From assembly GCF_900116625.1 (NCBI RefSeq), contig NZ_FPBE01000007.1:1-64000 (forward strand): 64,000 nucleotides of DNA, read 5' to 3'. The notes under the pieces were generated by a model. The model saw only the letters and a list, made by a program, of their open reading frames with translations. It was not told the origin of the DNA and made no database searches. Source of the DNA: Idiomarina abyssalis (GTDB lineage Bacteria > Pseudomonadota > Gammaproteobacteria > Enterobacterales > Alteromonadaceae). The position numbers were made by a program, and so were the translations under genes. How positions within the stretch are numbered: the first letter of the stretch is position 1; every line of letters begins with the position of its first letter. This document shows, in pieces, positions 48,279 to 57,320 of this stretch.

Positions 48279-49352
48279 ATGGCTGAGGTTAACGTCTCTT
48301 TAGGTGAACGCAGCTACACCATCTACATTGGTAACGCCCTGTTATCAAACTACGTAGAAAACCTCCCGCATAAACTCAATCAACAGCTACTGGTCATCAC
48401 TAACCCAACCATCAGCCAGCACTATTTAAAGCCATTATTAAGTGCGCTTGCCGGCCATCAGGTCGAAGTATTTGAAATGCGCGACGGCGAACAGTTTAAA
48501 AGCCTGGAAAGCTACAGCGAAGCCATGGATCTTCTTATTAACGCTGGCTTTAACCGCGACTGCGGCATTATTGCTTTAGGCGGAGGTGTGGTTGGTGACC
48601 TAGCGGGCTTTGTGGCGTCAACATTTCAACGGGGTGTCGACTTTTACCAAATTCCGACCACCCTATTGTCGCAGGTTGATTCTTCCGTGGGCGGAAAAAC
48701 AGCGGTTAACCATCCGCAGGGGAAAAACCTGATTGGCGCTTTCTATCAGCCCAAATCGGTGGTTATCGACATAGACTGCTTGCAAACACTGACTGAACGG
48801 GACTACCGCAGCGGCCTGGCCGAAGTGGTTAAATACGGTGTTATCTACGATCCCGAGTTTTTCCACTGGCTGGAACAGCATACGACAGAGTTAAGTCAGC
48901 AAGACCCGGCAGCACTGACTTATGCTATTCAACGCAGCTGCGAAATTAAAGCGGAAGTTGTCGCCCAGGACGAGCGCGAAAAAGGCCTACGGGCATTACT
49001 CAATTTAGGCCACACTTTTGGACACGCCATTGAAGCCGCCACCGAATACGGCGCATGGACACACGGCGAAGCCGTAGCTGCTGGCATTATAATTGCATCT
49101 AAGCTGTCAGAAGTGACACAGCGGCTCGATTCGTCAGATTTTCGACGCATTAAAGATTTACTGCTGGCACTTGGCTTGCCAACGAAGGGCCCGCAAATGC
49201 CCTGGCAGGACTGGTTAGACTACATGCAGCGCGACAAAAAAGTAAAAGACGGTCAGCTGCACTTTGTTCTTCCAGTTGCTATTGGTAAAGCTGAAGTCGT
49301 CAGTACTGTAGAACACAATACCGTTGCTGCTGTGATCACTGAATGTTGCTAA
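48279..49352 (+). CDS. aroB: 3-dehydroquinate synthase
   Basis: The 357-residue enzyme closes DAHP to 3-dehydroquinate using NAD and a divalent metal. Conserved elements are IALGGGVVGDLAGFVASTFQRG, QIPTTLLSQVDSSVGGKTAVNH, the metal-site region GLAEVVKYG and LNLGHTFGHAIE. GGGAG gives a ribosome site. The order pilQ-aroK-aroB is widely conserved. Confidence 0.97.
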   Translation: MAEVNVSLGERSYTIYIGNALLSNYVENLPHKLNQQLLVITNPTISQHYLKPLLSALAGHQVEVFEMRDGEQFKSLESYSEAMDLLINAGFNRDCGIIALGGGVVGDLAGFVASTFQRGVDFYQIPTTLLSQVDSSVGGKTAVNHPQGKNLIGAFYQPKSVVIDIDCLQTLTERDYRSGLAEVVKYGVIYDPEFFHWLEQHTTELSQQDPAALTYAIQRSCEIKAEVVAQDEREKGLRALLNLGHTFGHAIEAATEYGAWTHGEAVAAGIIIASKLSEVTQRLDSSDFRRIKDLLLALGLPTKGPQMPWQDWLDYMQRDKKVKDGQLHFVLPVAIGKAEVVSTVEHNTVAAVITECC

Positions 49353-49397
49353 CGCCAACGCGTTATCTCTATTCGGCTGACAGACAGGAACAGACAG

Positions 49398-50993
49398 ATG
49401 CAAGCACTTGCAACCACACAACACATTGTTGCCGCGCCGGTAAAAACCAAACCAAGCCAGCAACAGGTTATTGACCAGCTCCACCAAAATTGCCAGCAAA
49501 GCGTTTCGCTTATTATGCTGCACGGCAAAGAGGGCAGCGGTAAAACCACCATTGCAGAAGTGTTTCTGGAGCAGGCATCAGAATACGCGGAAGTCGCTTT
49601 TATCAGCGCCAATGAACGCTCCACCAACGACCGACTTCGCGCACAGATACTCAACCAGTTGTTCGGCACCATCAGCATTAACGACGAGTCACTAAGTCGT
49701 CAGATGCAACGCCAGCGTCCGCTTAACCACGCCATTATTGTTATCGATAACGGTGAGCTATTGTCAGAAAGCTTTTTAGCCGAGTGCATTTCCACCGTTA
49801 CTCAGCTTAGCGCCATTGGTCAGCGCACCAGCATTATCATTACCGGCGACAGCCGCTGGGCACAGCAACAACGCCCGGCGCCGCACTTGCGTGTACAAGG
49901 GCCCACCATGATTGAGGTTCAGCCACTTAATCATGACGAACAGATTCGCTTTGTGCAGGCCTTACTGCCGGAGAAGCAGCGTAGCTTCTGGAACCTGGAA
50001 CGCATTCAACAATTTTTAAACTCCATTCATGGGTTTCCCGGTGAAATTCAGCAGCGTTTGCAGTTAACCTTAACGACTCAGGCAGCACGCTACCGCGATA
50101 CCAATGCCGAAGAAAATGCTGACAACAACGCCAGCGAACAGAGCAAAGCGAACCATAAAGCAGAACAGGGCAGCCGTCGCAAAATGCGTCTGTGGCCTAT
50201 TCTTTTAATTGCAGCCATTATGAGTCTGGCCTTTGCTGGTTTTCTGAATAAAGAGCAGCTGACCGCCTACTGGCAACAAGTGAATCCGGAATCAGCGGCA
50301 TCGGCAGAAGCCACGACCGAAGAAGGCGATGCAAACAGTGCCACGACAGCCGAAGATAAAACAGCAACAGAAGCTACCGAACAGACGACCAGTTTGCCCA
50401 GCTTTGAACCGCTCAATGAACGTTCTTTAGAACTGGTTCCTGCGGAACTGGCCGCCTCTTACCGCAATGCGTTAGGTACATTAAACACCGTAGCCGCCTC
50501 TGAAATTACAGAAGGCGAAATTTCGCTGGGCTTCATTAAGCAACAGCCGAAGCAACAAGAGCCGCAGGAAGCAGAGCCTGCAGGGCAGTCTAACGAGCAG
50601 TCGGCAGCCGAGGCAGGCATTGATACCGTTGTAGCCAAACCAGAGCCAGAAGTTAAAGCAGAACAACCTGAGCTACAACCACAACAGTCTCAGCCTCAAG
50701 CGCGGCCGTTCCAGACCCAGTGGGCACTGGATCAGAATTCAGGCAATTACACGCTGCAAATCAGCATTATTAGTGACCCGCAGCTACTGCGCAGTTTCCG
50801 TAATGACTACGGTATTGCCGCTAATACTCAGGTGTATCAGCGCGCTGATCAACGTTATGTGGTTATTTTTGGCAGCTATCCCAGCATTGAGCAAGCACGT
50901 GCAGCCGCCACTCAGCTGCCGACCGATGTGCAGCAAATGGAGCCCTGGGCTAAGTCGTTTGCCAGTGTGCAAAACGACATTACTAGCCAGTAG
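49398..50993 (+). CDS. damX: DamX-like protein with AAA ATPase and SPOR domains
   Basis: The 531-residue protein has an N-terminal AAA/ExeA-like ATPase (Walker A HGKEGSGKTTIA near residue 43, a Walker B-like AIIVIDNGELL), a cytoplasmic charged linker, a membrane helix (LWPILLIAAIMSLAFAGFL, about residues 263-281), a Glu/Gln/Ala-rich periplasmic linker and a C-terminal SPOR domain (NYTLQISIISDPQLL, YVVIFGSYPSIEQARAA). The SPOR domain targets septal glycan. It is larger than E. coli DamX (428), whose N-terminal part lacks this ATPase. It lies between aroB and dam. Confidence 0.9.
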   Translation: MQALATTQHIVAAPVKTKPSQQQVIDQLHQNCQQSVSLIMLHGKEGSGKTTIAEVFLEQASEYAEVAFISANERSTNDRLRAQILNQLFGTISINDESLSRQMQRQRPLNHAIIVIDNGELLSESFLAECISTVTQLSAIGQRTSIIITGDSRWAQQQRPAPHLRVQGPTMIEVQPLNHDEQIRFVQALLPEKQRSFWNLERIQQFLNSIHGFPGEIQQRLQLTLTTQAARYRDTNAEENADNNASEQSKANHKAEQGSRRKMRLWPILLIAAIMSLAFAGFLNKEQLTAYWQQVNPESAASAEATTEEGDANSATTAEDKTATEATEQTTSLPSFEPLNERSLELVPAELAASYRNALGTLNTVAASEITEGEISLGFIKQQPKQQEPQEAEPAGQSNEQSAAEAGIDTVVAKPEPEVKAEQPELQPQQSQPQARPFQTQWALDQNSGNYTLQISIISDPQLLRSFRNDYGIAANTQVYQRADQRYVVIFGSYPSIEQARAAATQLPTDVQQMEPWAKSFASVQNDITSQ

Positions 50994-51074
50994 CCGGACG
51001 AATAGCGCAGTCAGCAATTTTCATCCCCCGGCCTTTGGGTTACAATCCCTTGAGGATCCACCAACGGCCGGCGC

Positions 51075-51947
51075 ATGAAGAAGAATCGGGCATTTTTAAA
51101 ATGGGCAGGCGGTAAGTACTCACTTATCGAGCCGATAACAGCACGCTTGCCGCAAGGTAAAAAGCTCATCGAACCTTTTGTGGGTGCCGGTTCAGTTTTT
51201 CTGAATACCGACTACGACAGCTACCTGCTTAACGACATTAATCAGGACCTCATTACCCTGTATCAGTTTGTGAAGCGCCGTCCGAAGACTTTTATTCAGG
51301 ACGCCCGCAAGCTCTTCGTTAACCGTAACAACCAGGCCGACGCTTACTACGCACTGCGTGCCGCCTTTAATGCCAGCAGCGACCCTTACTTTCGTTCATT
51401 GCTTTTTTTATATATGAACCGCCACGGCTACAACGGCCTGTGTCGCTATAACAGCAAAGGCATTTTTAATGTGCCCTTTGGTGATTACCGCAAACCTTAC
51501 TTCCCGGAAAAAGAGCTCGAGCATTTTGCCGAGAAAGCGCGCAAGGCCAAGTTTATTTGCCGCCCGTTTGAACAAGTGTTTCGACGTGCCCGACAAGGCG
51601 ACGTGATTTATTGCGACCCGCCCTACGCACCGCTGGACCAGACCTCTAACTTTACCAGCTACGCCACTGGCGGCTTTGGCCTGACTGACCAGGACGAGCT
51701 AGCCCGTCGGGCAGTACAGGTTGCGAAAAAGCGCCACATTCCGGTACTGATAAGCAACCACGACACCGACCTCACCCGGGCTTTATACAAACACGCCGAC
51801 ATCAGCAGTTTGTCGGTCTCGCGCAGCATCAGTCAAAAAGGCGACGGTCGAAAGCCCGTAGCCGAGCTGCTCGCCTTATACGATAGCGAAGTCAATAGAA
51901 GCAACGTGGTTTCTCTTAGCAACTCATTGAAGAAAGTAGGCACATGA
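51075..51947 (+). CDS. dam: DNA adenine methyltransferase Dam
   Basis: The 290-residue alpha-class amino-methyltransferase modifies adenine in GATC, guiding mismatch repair and replication timing. It has FLKWAGGK, the SAM motif LIEPFVGAGSVFLN and the catalytic IYCDPPYAPL (DPPY). Length is close to E. coli Dam (278). Its neighbours aroKB-damX upstream match the classic locus. Its 3' end overlaps the GNAT gene by 4 bp. Confidence 0.96.
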   Translation: MKKNRAFLKWAGGKYSLIEPITARLPQGKKLIEPFVGAGSVFLNTDYDSYLLNDINQDLITLYQFVKRRPKTFIQDARKLFVNRNNQADAYYALRAAFNASSDPYFRSLLFLYMNRHGYNGLCRYNSKGIFNVPFGDYRKPYFPEKELEHFAEKARKAKFICRPFEQVFRRARQGDVIYCDPPYAPLDQTSNFTSYATGGFGLTDQDELARRAVQVAKKRHIPVLISNHDTDLTRALYKHADISSLSVSRSISQKGDGRKPVAELLALYDSEVNRSNVVSLSNSLKKVGT

Positions 51948-52396
51948 ACTGGCACTTAAAAGCATTTAACGATCTTTCGCTGCACGATCTCTACGACTTG
52001 CTGAAACTTAGACAAGAAGTTTTCGTGGTGGAGCAAACTTGTCCCTACCTTGACGCCGACGGCGCAGACGAGCAGGCTTTACATTTGTACGCCCGCAACG
52101 ACACCGGCGAAATGGTCGCCTACGCCCGGCTTTACCTGGCCACCGCCGATACCGGCTATTCTCGTATTGGCCGGGTAATAACCCATGAAAAAGTGCGCCG
52201 CCAGAAGCTAGGCAGAGAAGTCATGCAACGCAGTATCGACTATCTTGAAGAATATGCCCCCAAAGCCCCAATTCGGGTAGGCGCACAGGTTTATCTGCTG
52301 AAGTTCTACCAAAGCTTCGGCTTTGAAGCCATTAGCGACGAGTATCTGGAAGACGACATTCCGCACATTGATATGCAACGTAAGGCCGCACAGTGA
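51944..52396 (+). CDS. ElaA-like GNAT acetyltransferase
   Basis: The 150-residue GNAT protein carries the ElaA-type opening (LHDLYDLLKLRQEVFVVEQTCPYLDADGAD, residues 12-41), an acetyl-CoA loop region IGRVITHEKVRRQKLGREVM and a C-terminal QVYLLKFYQSFGFEAI. The substrate is unknown. It overlaps dam and rsmJ by 4 bp each, so it is translated as part of the same run. Confidence 0.85.
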   Translation: MNWHLKAFNDLSLHDLYDLLKLRQEVFVVEQTCPYLDADGADEQALHLYARNDTGEMVAYARLYLATADTGYSRIGRVITHEKVRRQKLGREVMQRSIDYLEEYAPKAPIRVGAQVYLLKFYQSFGFEAISDEYLEDDIPHIDMQRKAAQ

Positions 52397-53184
52397 CAGC
52401 CGCGGTCCGGGTTCCCGTTCTTGCAGGCAGCGATGCTGAAACCGTTGAGGCAAAGGCGATCGCGAAGCGTTGGGGCCTCCCGTCTGAAGCCACCGATAAT
52501 GACGTTTTTCAACTTTGGTTGAACGACGGTATATTGGCTCTGCATTGGCTGCAAAGCCCACAAAAAATGTCACCTTTAGTGGTCGACTTTCATCAGGGCA
52601 AAGCGGCCTACCGTGCTCAGAACACACAGTTAAAAAACGAAGCTATTGCTAAAGCAGTTGGTGTCACCGGGCAGTTTAAACCATCGGTTGTTGACGGCAC
52701 GGCCGGCCTTGGGCGAGACGCCTTTGTACTAGCCGGACTGGGCTGCGACGTGCAGCTTATAGAACGTCACCCGGTTGTCGCTGCGCTGCTCGATAACGGC
52801 CTGCACAGAGCCCAGCAGGAAGCCGACTTCATTGGCGAAACCTGCCAGCGCATGCATTTAATCGGAACCGACAACTTATATACGGGTAAAGGCTTCACCC
52901 ACGAGCCCGACGTGGTTTATTTAGACCCCATGTACCCAAAAACCGGCAAGCAAAAGGCACAAGTGAAAAAAGACATGCAAATGTTCCAGCAGTTAGTCGG
53001 CAGCGACGAAGACGCCGATTCATTGCTAGAGCCTGCGCTTAATAACGCTAAATTCCGAGTCGTGGTTAAGCGCCCCAACAGCGCACCTTTTCTGGCCGGG
53101 CGTGAACCAAACAGTCGAATTAAGAGTAAAAAGCATCGCTTTGATGTTTACATAAAACGAGGTTTTCATGAGTCAGCAAATTAA
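52393..53184 (+). CDS. rsmJ: 16S rRNA (guanine-1516-N2)-methyltransferase RsmJ
   Basis: The 263-residue SAM-dependent enzyme starts at GTG within the 4-bp overlap with the GNAT gene. Motifs are VVDGTAGLGRDAFVLAGLGCDV (SAM-binding), ERHPVVAALLDNGL, and the catalytic-type VVYLDPMYP, followed by KPNSAPFLAGR. The layout matches YhiQ/RsmJ. It overlaps the peroxiredoxin start by 17 bp. Confidence 0.93.
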   Translation: MTAAVRVPVLAGSDAETVEAKAIAKRWGLPSEATDNDVFQLWLNDGILALHWLQSPQKMSPLVVDFHQGKAAYRAQNTQLKNEAIAKAVGVTGQFKPSVVDGTAGLGRDAFVLAGLGCDVQLIERHPVVAALLDNGLHRAQQEADFIGETCQRMHLIGTDNLYTGKGFTHEPDVVYLDPMYPKTGKQKAQVKKDMQMFQQLVGSDEDADSLLEPALNNAKFRVVVKRPNSAPFLAGREPNSRIKSKKHRFDVYIKRGFHESAN

Positions 53185-53659
53185 AGAAGGCGATAAAATT
53201 CCATCAGGTTCACTGACCAGCAAAGGTGATCTTGGCATTCAGAACTATGACCCGGCAGAAATATTCGCCAAAGGCACACACGTATTGTTCTCAGTGCCTG
53301 GCGCGTTTACTCCGACCTGTTCGGAGAAACACCTGCCCGGCTACGTAGAGCACGCCGAAGCGTTAAAAGAAGCGGGTGTTCTGAGTATTAATTGTGTCGC
53401 TGTAAACGATGCCTTTGTTATGAAGGCCTGGGGCGACGCATTAGGGATCGGAGAAAAGGTTCGGTTATTGTCCGACGGCAACGGCGCATACAACCAGACA
53501 ATGGGCCTCAGCATGGACACCGGCAACTTCGGTGGCATCCGTTCTAAGCGCTACGCCATGATCATTACCGACGGCCAGGTAAAAGGTGTGTTTGTAGAAG
53601 AGGACAAGTCCTTTGAAGTGAGCAAAGCCGAATACATACTGGAGCAACTGCAAAAATAA
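53168..53659 (+). CDS. Peroxiredoxin, Prx5 type
   Basis: The 163-residue thiol peroxidase reduces hydrogen peroxide and organic peroxides. The peroxidatic Cys51 sits in VPGAFTPTCSEKHLPGY, and the second part contains VNDAFVMKAWG and FGGIRSKRYAMII. No fused glutaredoxin domain is present, so the reductant must be supplied separately. It lies within a run of overlapping genes after dam. Confidence 0.93.
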   Translation: MSQQIKEGDKIPSGSLTSKGDLGIQNYDPAEIFAKGTHVLFSVPGAFTPTCSEKHLPGYVEHAEALKEAGVLSINCVAVNDAFVMKAWGDALGIGEKVRLLSDGNGAYNQTMGLSMDTGNFGGIRSKRYAMIITDGQVKGVFVEEDKSFEVSKAEYILEQLQK

Positions 53660-54840
53660 TGTCGAACTGGGATGTGATTATTATTGGTGCCGGTGCGGCG
53701 GGGTTGCATTGCGCCGCCCATGCTGCACAGCGCGGTAAGTCGGTGCTGGTATTGGATCACGCCAAGCAGGCAGGTAAGAAAATTCTGATTTCCGGCGGCG
53801 GCCGCTGCAACTTCACCAATATGTACGCTGGCCCGGAAAACTTTCTGTCTTCCAACCCGCATTTTTGCAAGTCGGCACTCAGCCGCTATACCCAATGGGA
53901 CTTTATTGGCCTGGTGGCTGAGTACGGCATTGCCTACCACGAAAAAACCTTAGGCCAGTTGTTTTGCGACGACTCCGCCAAAGACATTGTGCGCATGTTA
54001 ATGAGCGAATGCGACCGACACGGCGCCAAAGTTCAGTTACGCACCGAGATTGCGTCGGTAGACTACAACGGCAACTACCGCATTGAAACCAGCCGCGGCG
54101 ACTATAGCTGCGACAAACTGGTTATTGCCTGCGGCGGGCTATCTATGCCCAAGTTGGGTGCCACCCCGCTGGGGTATCAAATTGCTGAGCAATTTGGGCA
54201 TTCTATTGTGCCGGTACGCGCTGGTTTAGTGCCTTTTACCCTGCAAGAAGACGAAAAAGCCCGTTTTGCCGAGCTTTCAGGCGTAGCTGTGCCCGTCAGT
54301 GCAGAAGCCCATGGCGGATACTTCCGTGAAGCCATGCTGTTTACCCACCGCGGTGTCAGCGGCCCTGCCATTTTGCAGGTTTCCTCCTACTGGCAGCCCG
54401 GCGAAGCCGTGACCATTAACCTGCTACCCGATTTAGACGCTTTTGAATGGCTGAAAACGCAACAACAGCAACAACCCAAAACCCAGCTTAATACCGTATT
54501 GCAGCAACACTTCCCCAAACGGGTGGTCGCCGCACTAGCCGAGCACCACCAATGGCCACTCAGCAACAAACTGGCCGATACCTCTAACGCGCAGCTCCAG
54601 ACCATAGCCGACAACCTTAACCGCTGGCAGCTAAAACCCAACGGCACCGAAGGCTACCGCACCGCCGAAGTCACCTTGGGTGGCGTAAACGTCGACGAAG
54701 TCAGCTCCAAAACCATGGAAAGCCAGAAACAACCGGGCCTGTACTTCATTGGCGAAGTGCTGGACGTAACCGGCTGGTTGGGGGGCTTTAACTTTCAGTG
54801 GGCATGGAGTAGTGGTTATGCTTGTGGGTCAGAGTTGTAG
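53659..54840 (+). CDS. YhiN/HI0933-family FAD-dependent oxidoreductase
   Basis: The 393-residue flavoprotein has the dinucleotide loop IIIGAGAAGLHCAAHAAQRG at the N-terminus, GKKILISGGGRCNFTN, VIACGGLSMPKLGATPLGYQIA, TLGGVNVDEVSSKTMESQ and the C-terminal FIGEVLDVTGWLGGFNFQWAWSSG. These are signatures of the HI0933/YhiN family (PF03486). The physiological substrate is not known. It shares one base with the peroxiredoxin stop (TAATG). Confidence 0.9.
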   Translation: MSNWDVIIIGAGAAGLHCAAHAAQRGKSVLVLDHAKQAGKKILISGGGRCNFTNMYAGPENFLSSNPHFCKSALSRYTQWDFIGLVAEYGIAYHEKTLGQLFCDDSAKDIVRMLMSECDRHGAKVQLRTEIASVDYNGNYRIETSRGDYSCDKLVIACGGLSMPKLGATPLGYQIAEQFGHSIVPVRAGLVPFTLQEDEKARFAELSGVAVPVSAEAHGGYFREAMLFTHRGVSGPAILQVSSYWQPGEAVTINLLPDLDAFEWLKTQQQQQPKTQLNTVLQQHFPKRVVAALAEHHQWPLSNKLADTSNAQLQTIADNLNRWQLKPNGTEGYRTAEVTLGGVNVDEVSSKTMESQKQPGLYFIGEVLDVTGWLGGFNFQWAWSSGYACGSEL

Positions 54841-55017
54841 TCTTAGTCATTCTAATCAATCTATTCAAATAACCAAAACTCCAAAAACGGCTAAAGTGGA
54901 TTTCCCCATAAGAGTCACTTCCCTCAACCCTTTACACTCAATTTCGAATGAGCGAGTGATCTAAAACCCTCTCTTACGCTATAGTACAAGGAGTCTTAGT
55001 AAAGGAGTATTGCGCTT

Positions 55018-56043
55018 ATGAGAAAATGGATCTGGATATTTGCGACAGGAGTTTCCGCTGTAGCGGTTAATGTCCAGGCGCAAGAACTCTCAAATATGCA
55101 GCAATGCTTGCTGGGTAAAATGAATGACGCCAATGCTGAAGTCACTATTGCGGATGTTCGGGCTCAGTGTGAGGAAGAGCTTCGCTCTGCTGAGGACGAG
55201 GACATTGTTGAAGTCGATGCCGTTGAGCAGCCCGGTGCTTTAACCAACCGCATGAAAAGTGAGCAGGTTACTCAGTTTGACCCTTATGTTTTAACTCCGC
55301 ACCGTCGCAATTATTTACTGCCGGTAATTACCAGTAACAACATTAACCGCGAGCAGTATGCGAGCGTAGATGGTTACGAGCAAAACCTTGAAGACTACGA
55401 AGCAAAGTTTCAGTTCAGCTTTAAAGTACCTTTCAATAGAGAAAGCTTGTTGTTTGAAGAAGATAAACTTTTCTTCGGTTTAACCGTGCAGTCGTGGTGG
55501 CAGGTGTACTCCGATGATATTTCCAAGCCGTTCCGTGAAACCAATTACATGCCTGAAATTTTCTATGCCACACCAACCGGCTGGCATCCTTTCGGTACAA
55601 ATACCGGGATCGTTTTTGGTGCCGAACACTTATCAAACGGTCGCAGCCAACCTTTGTCGCGTAGCTGGAACCGATTTTATGCGCAGTTTTTTGTTGAAAA
55701 AGGCCGTTTTGTTTTCTCCCTAAAACCCTGGATACGCTTACAGGAAAATAGAAAAACCGACCCTATGCAGTCCAGCGGAGATGACAACCCGAACATTACC
55801 GACTACGTTGGCGACTACGAGTTCACCACGGCTTACAGCGACGGTGACTTTGAATACATTCTTCGCCTTCGCCATGCCATTGATACCGGCAGAGGGTCAG
55901 CAGAACTCAACTGGACCTTCCCTATTGGCGGTAAATTTATAGGTTATACCTCAATATTTACCGGTTACGGAGAGAGTCTCATTGATTACAACCATAAACA
56001 GACTCGCTTTGGTATCGGCATAGCTTTAAACAACATTCTATAA
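55018..56043 (+). CDS. pldA: Outer-membrane phospholipase A (PldA)
   Basis: The 341-residue protein has a signal peptide (cleavage near residue 22, VQA), an acidic linker and a C-terminal 12-strand beta-barrel. The catalytic block EHLSNGRSQPLSRSWNR supplies His204 and Ser206 in the same order as E. coli OMPLA (His-x-Ser-Asn-Gly). The calcium-dependent dimeric enzyme hydrolyses phospholipids that leak to the outer leaflet. The C-terminus ends in a short aliphatic residue rather than Phe. AAAGGAG precedes the ATG. Confidence 0.93.
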   Translation: MRKWIWIFATGVSAVAVNVQAQELSNMQQCLLGKMNDANAEVTIADVRAQCEEELRSAEDEDIVEVDAVEQPGALTNRMKSEQVTQFDPYVLTPHRRNYLLPVITSNNINREQYASVDGYEQNLEDYEAKFQFSFKVPFNRESLLFEEDKLFFGLTVQSWWQVYSDDISKPFRETNYMPEIFYATPTGWHPFGTNTGIVFGAEHLSNGRSQPLSRSWNRFYAQFFVEKGRFVFSLKPWIRLQENRKTDPMQSSGDDNPNITDYVGDYEFTTAYSDGDFEYILRLRHAIDTGRGSAELNWTFPIGGKFIGYTSIFTGYGESLIDYNHKQTRFGIGIALNNIL

Positions 56044-56055
56044 CGCTTAAATGGA

Positions 56056-56091
56056 TAAAAAACGGCTGGAGCAAGAAGATACTCCAGCCGT
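56056..56091 (-). terminator. Terminator between pldA and the SDR-like gene
   Basis: ACGGCTGGAG (56062-56071) pairs perfectly with CTCCAGCCGT (56082-56091). An A-run at 56057-56062 becomes a U-run for leftward transcription, so it mainly terminates the 56104-56760 gene. Confidence 0.88.
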
Positions 56092-56103
56092 AACGCCAAG
56101 GTA

Positions 56104-56760
56104 CTAAGCCATTCCTTTCATCGACTGTAGCGAACGCTCGACTTCGCTGTCGCCTGCCATTAAATCAAAAGCTTTATGCTCAGTTCCATTTTCGTCAAGG
56201 CAGCGGCGCAGAACGCTGGCGACATCTTCACGGGGCACAGAGCCCGGTGCCAGTGAATCACCGACAACCACTTTACCGGTCGCCTCTTCGTCCGTTAATG
56301 CCCCCGGGCGAACAATGGTCCAGTTAAGGTTTGTACGCATCAACTCCCGGTCTGCATAATGTTTTGCAGCATAATAGGGAAGTAAAGAATCGGCCCAGTT
56401 TTCCCGGTTGTTAGACTGCCACGCACTGACCATGACATAACGCTTAACTCCGGCTGCTTCTGCTGCCTCCATAGTTTTTACCGCACCGTCTAAATCAACC
56501 AACAATGTTTTATCGTCACCGGTACTTGCGCCGGAGCCAGCGGTGAAGACCACGGCATCGACGCCGTCAAACAGCTCCTGCCACTTTGAAACCGGTCCTT
56601 CTAAATCACCTAATTTGGCGGTAACACCTCGTTCCTGCCATGCCTTTTGCTGCGCTGCTTCACGCACCACCGCAATCACTTCATGTGTTTTTGCGTGCTG
56701 CATTTGCTCAACCAAATGCTGACCAATTTTTCCATTCGCTCCAATAACAGCTACTTTCAT
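56104..56760 (-). CDS. NAD(P)-binding atypical SDR (YwnB-like)
   Basis: The 218-residue Rossmann protein has KVAVIGANGKIGQHLVEQM at the start, AVVFTAGSGASTG and RYVMVSAWQSNN. It resembles NAD(P)H-binding SDRs of the atypical a5 type, which often lack a complete catalytic triad. The function is unknown. GGAGG 6 nt upstream favours the second of two adjacent ATGs (56760). A strong terminator follows. Confidence 0.82.
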   Translation of the reverse strand: MKVAVIGANGKIGQHLVEQMQHAKTHEVIAVVREAAQQKAWQERGVTAKLGDLEGPVSKWQELFDGVDAVVFTAGSGASTGDDKTLLVDLDGAVKTMEAAEAAGVKRYVMVSAWQSNNRENWADSLLPYYAAKHYADRELMRTNLNWTIVRPGALTDEEATGKVVVGDSLAPGSVPREDVASVLRRCLDENGTEHKAFDLMAGDSEVERSLQSMKGMA

Positions 56761-56847
56761 CATCCACCTCCATGAGTTTTTCTCTGTCTGATTCTACGTA
56801 ACTTTTACTGAATTTAGATCGCCACTTTACACTTGAAAAACAGGCAT

Positions 56848-56878
56848 AAAAAAAGGCAACCCGAGGGTTGCCTTTTTA
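56848..56878. terminator. Bidirectional terminator after the cold-shock gene
   Basis: AAAGGCAACCC (56852-56862) pairs perfectly with GGGTTGCCTTT (56865-56875) around GA, with flanking A- and T-runs. Confidence 0.92.
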
Positions 56879-56895
56879 GACTTCGAGGCGCGTAA

Positions 56896-57105
56896 TTACA
56901 GCGCTACGATGTTCTCAGCCTGAGGACCTTTAGGGCCTTGAGTTACTGCGAACTCAACGCGCTGGCCTTCAGTTAAGGTTTTGAAACCGTCGCTAGAAAT
57001 AGCACTGAAATGTGCGAAAACGTCTGCGCCGTTTTCACGTTCGATGAAACCGAAGCCTTTTGCTTCGTTAAACCATTTTACTGAACCAGTAATTTTATCA
57101 GACAT
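56896..57105 (-). CDS. CspA-family cold-shock protein
   Basis: The 69-residue single-domain OB-fold RNA chaperone has [16 protein letters not shown] (RNP1) and DVFAHFSAI (RNP2). It binds single-stranded RNA and relieves structure at low temperature. A leader of about 150 nt precedes it, as in E. coli cspA. I cannot tell which paralogue it corresponds to. Confidence 0.97.
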   Translation of the reverse strand: MSDKITGSVKWFNEAKGFGFIERENGADVFAHFSAISSDGFKTLTEGQRVEFAVTQGPKGPQAENIVAL

Positions 57106-57290
57106 AATATATCTTCCTGTAACTTTTAAGTATGTGGCCGTAAAGGCCGATGATGCGGGTAAAAATAAGAACTTAGAACTACAGGACGATGGTATTAATA
57201 ATAATAGGTCAACGAAGTGGAGTTTTTTAACTAACTGTCTTTCTATCTATCCGACGCAGTGGAGTCTACGCCTATTGCACTGTGAGTCAA
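57106..57290 (-). promoter_or_regulatory. Cold-shock gene promoter and long 5' leader
   Basis: On the minus strand TTGACT (57290-57285) and TAGACT (57268-57263) are 16 nt apart, predicting a start near 57256. That gives a leader of roughly 150 nt, similar to the thermosensing cspA leader. AGGAAG near 57117 is the ribosome site. Folding and cold-box elements were not tested. Confidence 0.6.
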
Positions 57291-57320
57291 ACGATTTATC
57301 ACTTTATTTTGATAATAAAT

